64,000 nucleotides of DNA, from positions 1,364,001 to 1,428,000 of the forward strand of contig NZ_JADEKP010000001.1 in NCBI RefSeq assembly GCF_015234215.1, in the 5' to 3' direction. Under the pieces are notes generated by a model. That model worked only from the letters and a program-made list of their open reading frames with translations. It made no database searches and was not told the origin of the DNA. Made by a program: the position numbers and the translations under genes. The DNA comes from Clostridium chrysemydis (GTDB taxonomy: Bacteria > Bacillota > Clostridia > Clostridiales > Clostridiaceae). Every line of letters starts with the position of its first letter. The first letter of the stretch is position 1. Shown in pieces: positions 53,858-62,262 of this stretch.

Positions 53858-54092
53858 AATGTCATCTCTTTTCAAATACTTATATGGTGAAGTATAGCAC
53901 AAATAAAATATTATATCCTTTTAGAACTTTCCTTTTCATATACTTTTAACAATTGCTAGTATATTTTTATCATTTTTGTAATATTTATGGTTAATTTTTA
54001 AACATCCAAATATGTAGTCTGTACTTTTGATATTATTATATTAAAAAAAGCTGTATCACTTTTTATTAAGCAACACAGCTAATCTTTTCATA

Positions 54093-54857
54093 TTAATTTT
54101 TATTTCCTATTTTAGCATACCCTAATGCTAGTAATATTCCACCTACCATATTTCCAAGAGTAACCCAAAGTAAATTATGTACGAATCCGCCGAAAGTTAA
54201 AGCTAATCCATTTTTAGCGAATAATCCTATACTTAAAAGTGTCATGTTAGCTACACTATGTTCAAATCCTGCTGTAATAAATACAAAAAGGCACCAAAAA
54301 ACCATTATTAATTTTCCAACTTCATTTTTCATCTTGAAAGAACACCAAATAGCTAAGCAAACTAAAATATTACACAAAATTCCACGAACAAAAAGTTCTC
54401 CACTTGATACAGTCATCTTTCCTAAAGCACCTTTAGCTATAAATTCACCTATAGGTCCTTTACTAAGACCTGCTTGAACAAATAAGAATGCCCCTAAAAC
54501 CGATCCTAAAAGATTACCAATATAAGATGCTACAAAAACTTTGATAACTCCTAAAGTGTTAACATTACCTCTTACAAGCCCTATTGCCATTACAAAGTTA
54601 TTTCCAGTAAATAACTCAGCTCCAGCAAAGATAACAAGACTAAGTGCAACTCCAAAAGAAGCTCCCATAACTACTTTAGTAGCCGCACTTCCTCCACTAG
54701 TTAAAAGTCCACCAATAGAGAATATAAGCATAATTCCAAGTCCTACAAAAAGCCCTGCAAACATTGAAGATATTAAATATCCTACCTTATTTTTTTCATA
54801 TAAATCAACCTTACTTCTCGACGCAGCACCAACTGCCATTAAATCATTTTCATACAT
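54093..54857 (-). CDS. Formate/nitrite transporter family protein
   Basis: A 254-residue channel of the FocA/NirC family with six membrane helices. Marks include FAGLFVGLGIMLIFSIGG, ELFTGNNFVMAIGLVRGNV, the NLLGSVLGAFLF segment and AGFEHSVANMTLLSIGLF with the central His-x3-Asn. It is started at ATG 54857 after GAGGAG. A perfect Crp/Fnr-type palindrome lies upstream, fitting control by anaerobic or nitrogen-oxide signals. Formate, nitrite or hydrosulfide are possible substrates. Confidence 0.9.
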   Translation of the reverse strand: MYENDLMAVGAASRSKVDLYEKNKVGYLISSMFAGLFVGLGIMLIFSIGGLLTSGGSAATKVVMGASFGVALSLVIFAGAELFTGNNFVMAIGLVRGNVNTLGVIKVFVASYIGNLLGSVLGAFLFVQAGLSKGPIGEFIAKGALGKMTVSSGELFVRGILCNILVCLAIWCSFKMKNEVGKLIMVFWCLFVFITAGFEHSVANMTLLSIGLFAKNGLALTFGGFVHNLLWVTLGNMVGGILLALGYAKIGNKN

Positions 54858-54889
54858 AATAAATTCACTCCTCACATATTATCAAATAA

Positions 54890-54932
54890 ATTATATAAAG
54901 GGTTACATATAAAATCTGTGATTTTTATCACA
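54890..54932 (-). promoter_or_regulatory. Class-II-like Crp/Fnr-family promoter
   Basis: TGTGA-TTTTTA-TCACA (54917-54932) is a perfect 5-6-5 palindrome. On the minus strand a TATAAT -10 box lies at 54890-54895. This places the palindrome centre about 41.5 bases upstream of the expected start site, the class II activator position. Confidence 0.65.
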
Positions 54933-55096
54933 ATATTGTTATTTTTTTATCATTAATCTTTATATATAACCTAAAACTTAGATACTTTTATAACTAAAGG
55001 AAATCATTAATTTCCTTTTAATATCTAATTTGAATAATTTGTGTAATTTATTTTTGTATTATATAATTAATTTAAATGTCTTTTAGAGGTGATTAT

Positions 55097-55309
55097 ATGA
55101 ATATCTTATTTAAAAAAGTATTTAAATCAAATTATTTACTAAAGACTAGGATTACTGTAATTATATTTGGGATTATAATCTGTTTATCATATTTTTTAAA
55201 TATAATAGACTACAGCTTAGCTTTTAAATTAATGTTTCCATTAATGATATTAAGTAGCTATTTTTGTTATAGGCTTAATAATCCAAAGTCATACTTACTA
55301 AAAAAATAA
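55097..55309 (+). CDS. Small two-helix membrane protein
   Basis: A 70-residue protein started at ATG 55097 after AGAGGTGAT. A basic N-terminus (KKVFKSNYLLKTR) is followed by helices at about 17-35 and 41-58. It has a clear terminator. The function is unknown. Confidence 0.55.
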   Translation: MNILFKKVFKSNYLLKTRITVIIFGIIICLSYFLNIIDYSLAFKLMFPLMILSSYFCYRLNNPKSYLLKK

Positions 55310-55327
55310 AAACATAGGATAAAAATT

Positions 55328-55362
55328 AAAAGCAATCAAATTAAATTTGATTGCTTTTTTAA
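55328..55362. terminator. Bidirectional terminator
   Basis: AAAAGCAATCAAA and TTTGATTGCTTTT arms with T-runs. Confidence 0.8.
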
Positions 55363-55368
55363 TTTATT

Positions 55369-55665
55369 TTATTCTAAAGAATTTACTTTTTCTTTGCACG
55401 TTAAATCTAAAAATCTATCTAGTGTCATGCTTATAATAATAAACGGAAGAAGTAAATAAACTAGCCAAATAGTATCAAGTAAACATACATCAACTAGCAT
55501 AAATGCAAGCACTAAAAATGATATTAAATTTGAAATACTTTTGATTTTACTTTTGTTTTCTATAAAATACCCCTTAGTTTTTTCTAACTTTTCCACTTTA
55601 TAAAGTAGTTTAGCTACTAAGTTTGGCAGTACAAATACAGCTAAAATCACTATTATAATAGTCAA
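55369..55665 (-). CDS. Small multi-helix membrane protein
   Basis: A 98-residue protein with a first helix at about 2-20, then a Lys/Glu-rich loop (LYKVEKLEKTKGYFIENKSK). Two further helices at about 45-83 follow. A purine-rich AAAAGGGGGG site precedes it. The family is not recognised. It is the next gene after the damaged ABC operon on the same strand. Confidence 0.6.
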   Translation of the reverse strand: MTIIIVILAVFVLPNLVAKLLYKVEKLEKTKGYFIENKSKIKSISNLISFLVLAFMLVDVCLLDTIWLVYLLLPFIIISMTLDRFLDLTCKEKVNSLE

Positions 55666-55718
55666 AATAATCCCCCCTTTTTATTTAATATTACCATTTT
55701 TTTCAAATAAGTAAATAA

Positions 55719-56396
55719 TTATATTAAATTAATTATTTCATCAGCATAATCTAAAATAGATATATCGTGCGTTACCATAATTATAGTCTTTCCTTCTTTA
55801 TTTAATTCCTTTAATAAATCCATTATTTAGATTGTTATTTTACTATCTAAGGCTCCTGTAGGCTCATCAGCAAGTATAATATCAACATCTGAAACTAAAC
55901 ACCTTGCTATAGCTACTCTTTGTTTTTGCCCTCCTGAAAGTTCTTTAGGTGATTTATTTATATGATCTTTAAGCCCTAAACTTTCTAAAACCTTTATGCT
56001 TTTTTCGTTTATATATTTAGAAGTACTTTTTTCTTTTATATATTTATTTTTACATTTTAATCTTATCTTTACATTTTCTAATACTGATAAGTCTTCTAAA
56101 AGTAAATATTCTTGATGAATATATCCCATATCTAAAGCTCTTATCTTTGCTTTCCCTTTTTCATTTTTATTAGTTATGTTTGCATTATTTATATAACAAG
56201 ACCCCGTATACTCTCCATCTAATCCATTTATTATATTTAAAATAGTTGTTTTTCCAGAACCTGAAGCTCCTCTTATCATATAAAACTTTCCTTTTTCAAA
56301 GGTATAATTAAATTTATCTAAAACTGTAACTGTATTTTTATCTTTACCATATTTTTTAGTTACTTCTTCTAATCTTATACATTCCACTTTATTCAC
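55719..56396 (-). pseudogene. ABC transporter ATPase with in-frame stop
   Basis: The open part (55827-56396) gives 189 residues with Walker A GASGSGKTT, Q-loop MGYIHQEYLLLEDLSVLENV, signature LSGGQKQRVAIARCL and Walker B IILADEPTGALDS. It stops at a TAA (55827-55829) after KITI. The same frame then continues IMDLLKELNKEGKTIIMVTH and DISILDYADEIINLI to a second stop at 55719. Only one codon is wrong, and the segment after it holds the switch His. A single A/G-to-T change in a Lys or Glu codon would explain it. The ATPase is probably inactive unless readthrough occurs. Confidence 0.85.
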
Positions 56397-57546
56397 CTCT
56401 AACCACTATATTTTTTCTATTTCTGTAAAACCAAATATACATAGCTATACATAGTATAATTTGAAATATTAAAAGTAGAATTATTATAACTAAAGTTACA
56501 TTAAATCTTATATCTACCCACTCTACTTTAGTAACTAAATATATAGCCTTTTGTACTATTAAAGAAATAACTAAAGATAAACTTACTAGTATCCCCTCTT
56601 CTAAAGTAGTATTTGTAATTATGCTTTTATAAGTATATCCTATAGCACGTAATGTCATAAAGTCCCTTTTTCTTTTCTTCATATTTATATAATTTACTAT
56701 TATCATTGAAATAATAATTAAGCCTCCTATTATACTTCCGTAAGAAGCTATAATTATCATATTAAATGTATTTTTACTTGTATAATTTTCATAGATAATA
56801 TCACTTACAGGTTTTAAGTTTATACTTGAAATATTTTCATCAATAGCTAAAATTTCTTTTTTTAAGGTTTCTATATCTTCTTTTTGAACGTCTACCATAA
56901 TACCTTTTAATATATCAAAGGCATTTTTCCTTAGAAATTCTTTAGAAAAATTATCTTTTCTAATTGCTATAAAACTTTTAGTATATTTCGTTTCATCAAA
57001 TATATCTTTTAATAAAATCTTATCTGAACCTAAAACCTTTTTTACTTTAATACTATTTTCATGATTTAACCTATAACTATTATTTACTTTGTATGTTTCT
57101 TTTAAATTATTAGAAATTAAAGCCTCTTCTTCTTTATTTAAATCATTATATGGAATTTTTGTATTATCTGTTATATAAGCTATATCTATAATTTGTCCAT
57201 TTTTTCGTACTTCCTCAAATATAGGCATCTCTAAAAATTTATACTTATTATTATTTATATTAAATATTTTTTCTTTAAGCTTTATTAATTTATCTAATTT
57301 AGCTTCATCTCTTGTCATCATAGCGATTGATGAAATGCTCTCTTCTATCCCTTTTTCTTTGTCATAGTAGTTTATATTTATTGTGTAAGTATTATTTACA
57401 TCACAAATACTTTTTATATACCTTGGATACCTAGATAATATATCAATAGAATTAATCAAAAAACTACCAGATATAATTAGTATAGTAAAGAAAATTATTA
57501 TTATTTTATCCTTTTTTAATCTATTTTTTATAAAAACTATCCCCAT
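56389..57546 (-). CDS. ABC transporter FtsX-type permease
   Basis: A 385-residue permease. It has one N-terminal helix, an extracellular domain of about 230 residues, then three C-terminal helices. The coupling segment is NYINMKKRKRDFMTLRAIGY. It overlaps the ATPase gene by 8 bases and starts 3 bases after the second permease gene. It pairs with that permease, probably in a peptide or lipid exporter of the MacB/BceB kind. Confidence 0.82.
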   Translation of the reverse strand: MGIVFIKNRLKKDKIIIIFFTILIISGSFLINSIDILSRYPRYIKSICDVNNTYTININYYDKEKGIEESISSIAMMTRDEAKLDKLIKLKEKIFNINNNKYKFLEMPIFEEVRKNGQIIDIAYITDNTKIPYNDLNKEEEALISNNLKETYKVNNSYRLNHENSIKVKKVLGSDKILLKDIFDETKYTKSFIAIRKDNFSKEFLRKNAFDILKGIMVDVQKEDIETLKKEILAIDENISSINLKPVSDIIYENYTSKNTFNMIIIASYGSIIGGLIIISMIIVNYINMKKRKRDFMTLRAIGYTYKSIITNTTLEEGILVSLSLVISLIVQKAIYLVTKVEWVDIRFNVTLVIIILLLIFQIILCIAMYIWFYRNRKNIVVRGE

Positions 57547-57549
57547 AAC

Positions 57550-58632
57550 CTAAATATCCTTTATTTGCCCTTTATTTATTTTAAGAATCATTGTACAAGA
57601 TAATATTATAGACGCTAATGTGTTTATAACTAACGAATATATTACTCCTCTAAGATTTAAATTAAAATCATTGAAATACTCGTATTTATTTAAGATGATG
57701 CTAAGTTTTTCTTCTAATAATAAAAATAATCCTATTCCTATAATTGTACCTATCAAAACTATAATAAAATTCTCTATTGAAATTAAAATTCCAATATCAC
57801 TTTTGCTATAACCAGTTACTAAAAGTGATTTATAATCTTTTTTCTTTAATCTATAATTAAAGATTCCTATCTGAAATGACGTAAATAATATAATTATAAA
57901 GATTATTCCATTAAATAAAATAATCTGTTCTTTAGTTACAGTTAATTCAGATTTATTTTCCTCCCAATCACTAATTTCAAAATAAATATTTTTATCTACC
58001 TTTTTTAATTCTCCCTCTAACTCCTTAGCGATTTCTATAGGCTTTTCATTTTTATCATATAATGAAAAACTTAACTTTCCATTATCAGAGCAAAAATCGA
58101 AAAAATCATCTACAGACCCTAATGATATATAATTATTGTATATATCTAATTCCTTTGATATTTCATTTCCTAAAATCCCTACAACCCTATATTCTTTAGA
58201 AAGAACCTCTACTGATTTTCCTAAAACATCACTACTTCCAAACAAATCAATTGCATTTTTGTAACCTAAAACTATCTCTTCTTTAGTCTCATTAGGATTT
58301 AAAAACCTTCCATTTGTAATGAAATAATCATAGTCAAGGCCATCTTTATAGCTAACTAAAACTACAGAGTCACTTCCGTTTATCCTAATTGTAGATTTAC
58401 CTTGAAATTTTTTTATTATATTTTGAACTTCCTTTACGTTAGTTACATTATTTAAGGTAATATTTAATCGATTCTTATAATTACCCATAGATAATCTTTC
58501 TGTTATTTTAATACTATTTTCCTGTATCGCTGCGATAAAACATAAACTAAATGTACCTACTATAAACAAAAGAATTATTCCAGTATACATACTAAAATTC
58601 TTTTTTATTTTTTCTAAAGTAAACCCTATCAT
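57550..58632 (-). CDS. ABC transporter FtsX-type permease
   Basis: A 360-residue permease with an N-terminal helix (about 14-34), an extracellular domain with GYKNAIDLFGSSDVLGKSVE and VLSKEYRVVGILGNE, as in MacB-type domains, and three C-terminal helices. The coupling loop reads GIFNYRLKKKDYKSLLVTGY. It overlaps the lipoprotein gene by 4 bases. It is the heterodimer partner of the next permease. Confidence 0.82.
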   Translation of the reverse strand: MIGFTLEKIKKNFSMYTGIILLFIVGTFSLCFIAAIQENSIKITERLSMGNYKNRLNITLNNVTNVKEVQNIIKKFQGKSTIRINGSDSVVLVSYKDGLDYDYFITNGRFLNPNETKEEIVLGYKNAIDLFGSSDVLGKSVEVLSKEYRVVGILGNEISKELDIYNNYISLGSVDDFFDFCSDNGKLSFSLYDKNEKPIEIAKELEGELKKVDKNIYFEISDWEENKSELTVTKEQIILFNGIIFIIILFTSFQIGIFNYRLKKKDYKSLLVTGYSKSDIGILISIENFIIVLIGTIIGIGLFLLLEEKLSIILNKYEYFNDFNLNLRGVIYSLVINTLASIILSCTMILKINKGQIKDI

Positions 58633-59447
58633 TCTTCTACATTTACCTTTGTTTTAAATACAATACTTCCTATAGGTTGTGTCTCGCTTATAGGGTTTGC
58701 CTCCCTAAAAACATATAAATCATATGTTCCTACTTTTTTAGGTAAAGTAAACTTAAATTCATCTTCGAAAATATCATTATTTTCTTTAAATACCTTTGAG
58801 TCTTTACCATCTATTTTTATTAAAGTATCACCTAAGAAAACTTTATAACCATAGTTATCCCCTTCAAATCTTTCCTTTGGAAGTTCCACTTTAAAAGAAT
58901 AATTTACTTCTTCTAAACTCTTTCCTATTATTTCTTCATTAGCCCCTTCTTTTGAAACCTTTAACTCATCATATTTTACACCACTCGCTATTTCTTTCAT
59001 CTTAGCGTGATTATTATATCCATACACACCAAAACAAATATCAGAAGACTTAAATATAAAGCTAACAACCCCGTCATTTAACTCATCAGTTTTTATACTA
59101 ATCTTATTATCACCATTTTTTATTTTTACAGTGTACTGATCAGTTAAACCTTTACCGCCAAAATCAAATTTCACTCTTTTATTATTTAATAGCGGAGTTA
59201 TAGTAAAGTCCCTTTCATCTTCACCTTCATATCTAATAGCAATGTTTAATGATCCATTTTGAAAATCTACCTTTTTTAATTTATATAGGTCTGTCCCATT
59301 TTCATTATCTTTTACTATCCCATAGGAAACTCCACCATTCCAAACTTGATCCAATGCACTTATAGCTTGGATTGAGCCCTTATCTCTACACCCAACTAAA
59401 ATAAAAACTCCAAAACTTAAAATAAATCCCACAATTATTTTTTTCAT
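58629..59447 (-). CDS. Lipoprotein of the ABC export operon
   Basis: A 272-residue lipoprotein with a lipobox (SFGVFILVGC, Cys at 20). The mature part is beta-rich (NGSLNIAIRYEGEDERDFTI, KVKFDFGG-like strands, then KKVGTYDLYVFREANPISET) and looks like two immunoglobulin-like domains. It is the first gene of the operon with two permeases and the interrupted ATPase. It may be the substrate-interacting or regulatory part of the exporter, but no family is recognised. Confidence 0.65.
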   Translation of the reverse strand: MKKIIVGFILSFGVFILVGCRDKGSIQAISALDQVWNGGVSYGIVKDNENGTDLYKLKKVDFQNGSLNIAIRYEGEDERDFTITPLLNNKRVKFDFGGKGLTDQYTVKIKNGDNKISIKTDELNDGVVSFIFKSSDICFGVYGYNNHAKMKEIASGVKYDELKVSKEGANEEIIGKSLEEVNYSFKVELPKERFEGDNYGYKVFLGDTLIKIDGKDSKVFKENNDIFEDEFKFTLPKKVGTYDLYVFREANPISETQPIGSIVFKTKVNVEE

Positions 59448-59728
59448 CTTTCCCCCTCAATTCCCTTATAAAATATAAAAAGGCCAAATAGCCTTTTATG
59501 AATTTTTTATTCTTTTTAATTATACAATTTATTCCATTTAGCTTCAATATACTTATATCTTATAAATTCTAGTATATTCTTAAATAATTACTCTACGAAT
59601 TTCATCACTAAGTTCATTTGAAGAATTATCTTTTTTCCAGAAATTATCTTTTTATTTTCAAAACTAAACCACAGCCCTAAAGTTAAATTATACCTTAATT
59701 AAAATTTCTTTATATTAGCTCTAATATC
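59448..59728. other. Gap with a possible degraded C-terminus
   Basis: A short palindrome (AAAAGGC/GCCTTTT) sits at 59477-59497. Minus-strand reading near 59587-59660 yields FWKKDNSSNELSDEIRRVII before a stop, which could be the tail of a lost small protein, but upstream frames are full of stops. Nothing else is visible. Confidence 0.35.
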
Positions 59729-60175
59729 TTAAAAACTATTAATCATTATCCCAAACTTAAACATCATAAATAGCATAATTAATAAATTAATCATATATCC
59801 AAATATAAAAGCTATCCATTTTTTATAATCCATTTTTCTTTCAATACCACGGTAAGTAAAAAATCCAACTATTAATAATATTACAATAAATATAATAATA
59901 AGAAAAATGTCAAACTTAAAATCTACATTATTAAAAATATTTTGCAAACTTAAATTAGTTCTATGATAAATATCATAAATTACAGCATAAATAACTTCTC
60001 CTAATATTACTATAACGCCTTGAGTGCTCAAAACTAAAGCAACTGTCTTTCCTTTGCTCTTTCTATCAATAATAAATGAAAATATGATTTGTGCACACAT
60101 TGCAATTAAGCAATATCCAAAATGAGAGAAATATCCCAAATATCCTAAAAATAGCGGTACAAAAATTACTTCCAT
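59729..60175 (-). CDS. Four-helix membrane protein
   Basis: A 148-residue protein that is almost wholly hydrophobic, with helices at about 3-33, 45-66, 89-109 and 120-142. A short basic loop (DRKSKGKT) lies after the first. AAAGGAG is about eight bases before ATG. The family is not recognised. It follows a 65-residue membrane gene by 47 bases. Confidence 0.6.
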   Translation of the reverse strand: MEVIFVPLFLGYLGYFSHFGYCLIAMCAQIIFSFIIDRKSKGKTVALVLSTQGVIVILGEVIYAVIYDIYHRTNLSLQNIFNNVDFKFDIFLIIIFIVILLIVGFFTYRGIERKMDYKKWIAFIFGYMINLLIMLFMMFKFGIMINSF

Positions 60176-60222
60176 AATCTCAACTCCTTTAAAATAACTC
60201 TAACTCTCCAATTTTCCGTATT

Positions 60223-60420
60223 TTAAATTTCATTTTTTGAAACACTTTTCCTCTGTTTAATTTTATTACTTACAACAACAGCCGTTATAATAATCCCTAC
60301 TTCAATAAGCCATTTAAAGAAATAGTTAATTCCAACATCTTTTAACAAGAATCTCCAAGTTTCTGCTAAATCAATTCCAACAATAAACGGTATTATTTTC
60401 TTTATAATGGGTTTCTCCAT
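60223..60420 (-). CDS. Small membrane protein
   Basis: A 65-residue protein with hydrophobic stretches at about 6-18 and 33-51 and a basic C-terminus (KIKQRKSVSKNEI). Its neighbour at 59729 is also a small membrane protein. There is no recognised family and the ribosome binding site is weak. Confidence 0.45.
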   Translation of the reverse strand: MEKPIIKKIIPFIVGIDLAETWRFLLKDVGINYFFKWLIEVGIIITAVVVSNKIKQRKSVSKNEI

Positions 60421-60527
60421 AACTTCTATAATAATTTAATTGTATCATATTTCCATATTAACATATAAATAACTTTCATCTTTTTGATTTTTATAAAGGA
60501 ATTTTAATGGAAATGTATTTAGAGCAA

Positions 60528-60559
60528 AAAGAAAAACACTAGGTACTACCTAGTGTTTT
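60528..60559 (-). terminator. Terminator after the rnpB-like fragment
   Basis: Minus strand AAAACACTAGGTA and TACCTAGTGTTTT arms followed by TCTTTTT. It starts directly after the RNase P-like 3' end, as an authentic rnpB terminator would. Confidence 0.85.
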
Positions 60560-60560
60560 A

Positions 60561-60600
60561 CATGTTACGAGACAAGCCATAAGCGGAGTTCTGTATTCTA
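60561..60600 (-). ncRNA. 3'-end fragment of RNase P RNA (rnpB), possible att site
   Basis: The minus strand reads AATACAGAACTCCGCTTATG then GCTTGTCTCGTAACATG. ACAGAA-N2-CGCTTA is the conserved 3' P4 strand near the end of bacterial RNase P RNA, and the rest would be the 3' strand of P1. No 5' half exists in the next 400 bases: I find no GAGGAAAGTCC element or other RNase P core. Only a 3' tail plus terminator is present. A phage-type element starts just upstream, so this looks like an attachment-site copy. Confidence 0.6.
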
Positions 60601-60741
60601 TTAAGACTATGTTTTTTCATATTAAACTGTAACTATTTATACCCTATACCCCTCTAAAAATCAAGCTTTAAACTCACTTCTGTATCAAATCATATTCTAT
60701 TATAATTTGTTAAAACATATCCATCAAGGGAAAGTTAAGGG

Positions 60742-60773
60742 AAAAGACTAGAGAATAAAACTCTAGTCTTTTT
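60742..60773. terminator. Bidirectional terminator
   Basis: AAAAGACTAGAG and CTCTAGTCTTTTT arms, downstream of the 43-residue gene. Confidence 0.75.
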
Positions 60774-60789
60774 CACTATTTTAAGTATT

Positions 60790-60921
60790 CTATTTATCCT
60801 TTAATTCATAGCCTTTCATTAAAACATCAATTGCCTCTTTAACTTTATCCTTTTTCCCGGAATACGATCTAACTATTATTTTTCTACCTCTATGTTTTAT
60901 TATTTCTATGTTAAAAATCAT
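60790..60921 (-). CDS. 43-residue basic protein
   Basis: A short frame from ATG 60921 with GAGGTGATAG six bases upstream. It reads MIFNIEIIKHRGRKIIVRSY then SGKKDKVKEAIDVLMKGYEL, a strand-strand-helix pattern. It lies 21 bases after the DUF4352-like gene and before a terminator, so they form one transcript. The family is not recognised. Confidence 0.55.
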   Translation of the reverse strand: MIFNIEIIKHRGRKIIVRSYSGKKDKVKEAIDVLMKGYELKDK

Positions 60922-60942
60922 TCTATCACCTCAACCCACTAA

Positions 60943-61590
60943 CTATTTAGTAAGTTCAAATTGAATATCTTCGTTATCACTAACTATTAACTTAGAATCT
61001 TTTAAATTAACCTCTTTCGGAACCTCAAATACTATGTAAGTTTTCTTAGTTATTCCTGGATTAAATTTATCATATGGTCCTACATAGTTTTTATTTTCAT
61101 CATATGTTTCTTTCTGTGAATTTAAATTTTGCAACGCCTCAAATGCAGTATCATCTACTAAATACTTTGCACCATTAGCTACTAGTTTAAACTCATGTGG
61201 ATTGCTTTCTATTGCATCCTTTGATGTATTTTTTAATGATAATTCAATGATTATAAATTTTCCTGAAGCTTTTACATTTCCTGCTTCGTTATTAACACTA
61301 TTAGCTTCTTTTACACTTAATATTTTTAAATCTGCACCACTATATTTTTGTTCTTCTCCAATCTTCACCGTTTTTACACTTGATGATTCTGATGTATTCT
61401 CTTCACTCTTTTCTTTGTTACTAACTTTAGGACCACCATCTGACATCCTAATATCTTCTAGTTGTTTTTCAAACCCAGCATTCATAGCTGAAATTTTTCC
61501 TCTGTAGTATCTTGATGAAACTAATCCTCCGATAAATAGAGATACTACAGCTATTGCAACATATATTAATATCTGTTTTTTATTTTTCAT
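60943..61590 (-). CDS. Membrane-anchored DUF4352-like protein
   Basis: A 215-residue protein. Residues 7-24 form a membrane anchor (ILIYVAIAVVSLFIGGLVSS), a disordered Ser/Glu/Lys linker follows to about 75, and residues 78-213 form an immunoglobulin-like domain. KFIIIELSLKNTSKDAIESN and FNPGITKKTYIVFEVPKEVN are the DUF4352 pattern. Such proteins are common as surface proteins and as cargo of phages. It lies inside the presumed element end. Confidence 0.75.
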   Translation of the reverse strand: MKNKKQILIYVAIAVVSLFIGGLVSSRYYRGKISAMNAGFEKQLEDIRMSDGGPKVSNKEKSEENTSESSSVKTVKIGEEQKYSGADLKILSVKEANSVNNEAGNVKASGKFIIIELSLKNTSKDAIESNPHEFKLVANGAKYLVDDTAFEALQNLNSQKETYDENKNYVGPYDKFNPGITKKTYIVFEVPKEVNLKDSKLIVSDNEDIQFELTK

Positions 61591-61768
61591 TTATTATTCC
61601 TCCCTTTTGTAAAGTCAGGAGTATTTTACCATATACTTATAAATAAATTGTAAACTCATACTTTATCTATAGTTTATTTACTGTATGTTTACTATATTAT
61701 GTTATATTGTACTTGTCTTAGATATTTAATATACATTTTAAACTACGGAGTGCTAATCTCCTATAATT

Positions 61769-61839
61769 AAGATATTATAAAGAGATATTTTAATTCCTGT
61801 TAGTGTTTTCTAACATATCTTTTTATAATATCTTTTTTT
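61769..61839 (+). ncRNA. Long nested hairpin with T-run
   Basis: AAGATATTATAAAGAGATAT (61769-61788) pairs with ATATCTTTTTATAATATCTT (61815-61834) at 19 of 20 positions. The loop holds a second stem TGTTAG/CTAACA, and a T-run follows on the plus strand. It is much longer than an ordinary terminator, so it may be the 3' end of a small RNA or a phage regulatory structure. Confidence 0.5.
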
Positions 61840-61894
61840 GTCCAAATAGAATATAATAATTTTATTACATAAATTATATTTTAAACATCGTTAT

Positions 61895-61933
61895 AAAAAA
61901 GAAGTAATACAATATGTGTATTGCTTCTTTTTG
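61895..61933. terminator. Bidirectional hairpin terminator
   Basis: AAAAAGAAGTAATACA and TGTATTGCTTCTTTTT arms. Confidence 0.65.
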
Positions 61934-61998
61934 CATATAATCTAAAAATATTAATATATTTAAAATGTAAACATTATAAAATCCAATCTCAATTTTGT

Positions 61999-62036
61999 AA
62001 ATGTAGAAGTGTCTAAATCATACTTCTACATTTTTC
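61999..62036 (+). terminator. Hairpin terminator
   Basis: AAATGTAGAAGT and ACTTCTACATTT arms followed by TTCTTT. No gene ends immediately before it. Confidence 0.6.
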
Positions 62037-62139
62037 TTTATATATTAAGATTTATTCTAAACCTCTTTTTAATTTACTTATATAAAGAAAAATATAGCTA
62101 AACTTTTGATGTTTAATACAAATTATTACATAACAATTG

Positions 62140-62168
62140 TTTACACTTAAAGCTAATTATATTATCAT
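62140..62168 (+). promoter_or_regulatory. Predicted promoter of a small RNA
   Basis: TTTACA at 62140-62145, a 17-base spacer and TATCAT at 62163-62168. No open frame follows within 200 bases on this strand. Confidence 0.5.
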
Positions 62169-62174
62169 TAGAGT

Positions 62175-62262
62175 ACCTTCCTAGTTGATTTTAAATCACA
62201 GGTAAAACATTAATCACATTCGATTCACTTTTTAAAGGCATCTTTTAGGTGTCTTTTTTGTA
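62175..62262 (+). ncRNA. Candidate small RNA
   Basis: The transcript expected from the promoter at 62140 would fold TACCT...AGGTA with an inner TTGATT-TTA-AATCA stem at about 62174-62204. It would end at AAAGGCA...TGTCTTTTTT (62234-62260). It is about 90 nucleotides, encoded opposite to the lysis genes. Confidence 0.4.

Noticed and set aside
54541-54912. Plus-strand frame opposite the formate/nitrite channel
   Set aside because: Antisense shadow without a ribosome binding site.
59587-59660. Small gene encoding a protein ending FWKKDNSSNELSDEIRRVII
   Set aside because: Upstream in-frame stops and no start codon; at best a remnant.
60601-60960. A complete RNase P RNA gene
   Set aside because: No GAGGAAAGTCC-type 5' core or other conserved RNase P region is found upstream of the 3' fragment.
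61884-61946. A 20-residue hydrophobic peptide on the minus strand (MQKEAIHILYYFFFITMFKI) as a type I toxin
   Set aside because: It lies across a terminator hairpin, has no ribosome binding site and no antisense promoter is evident.
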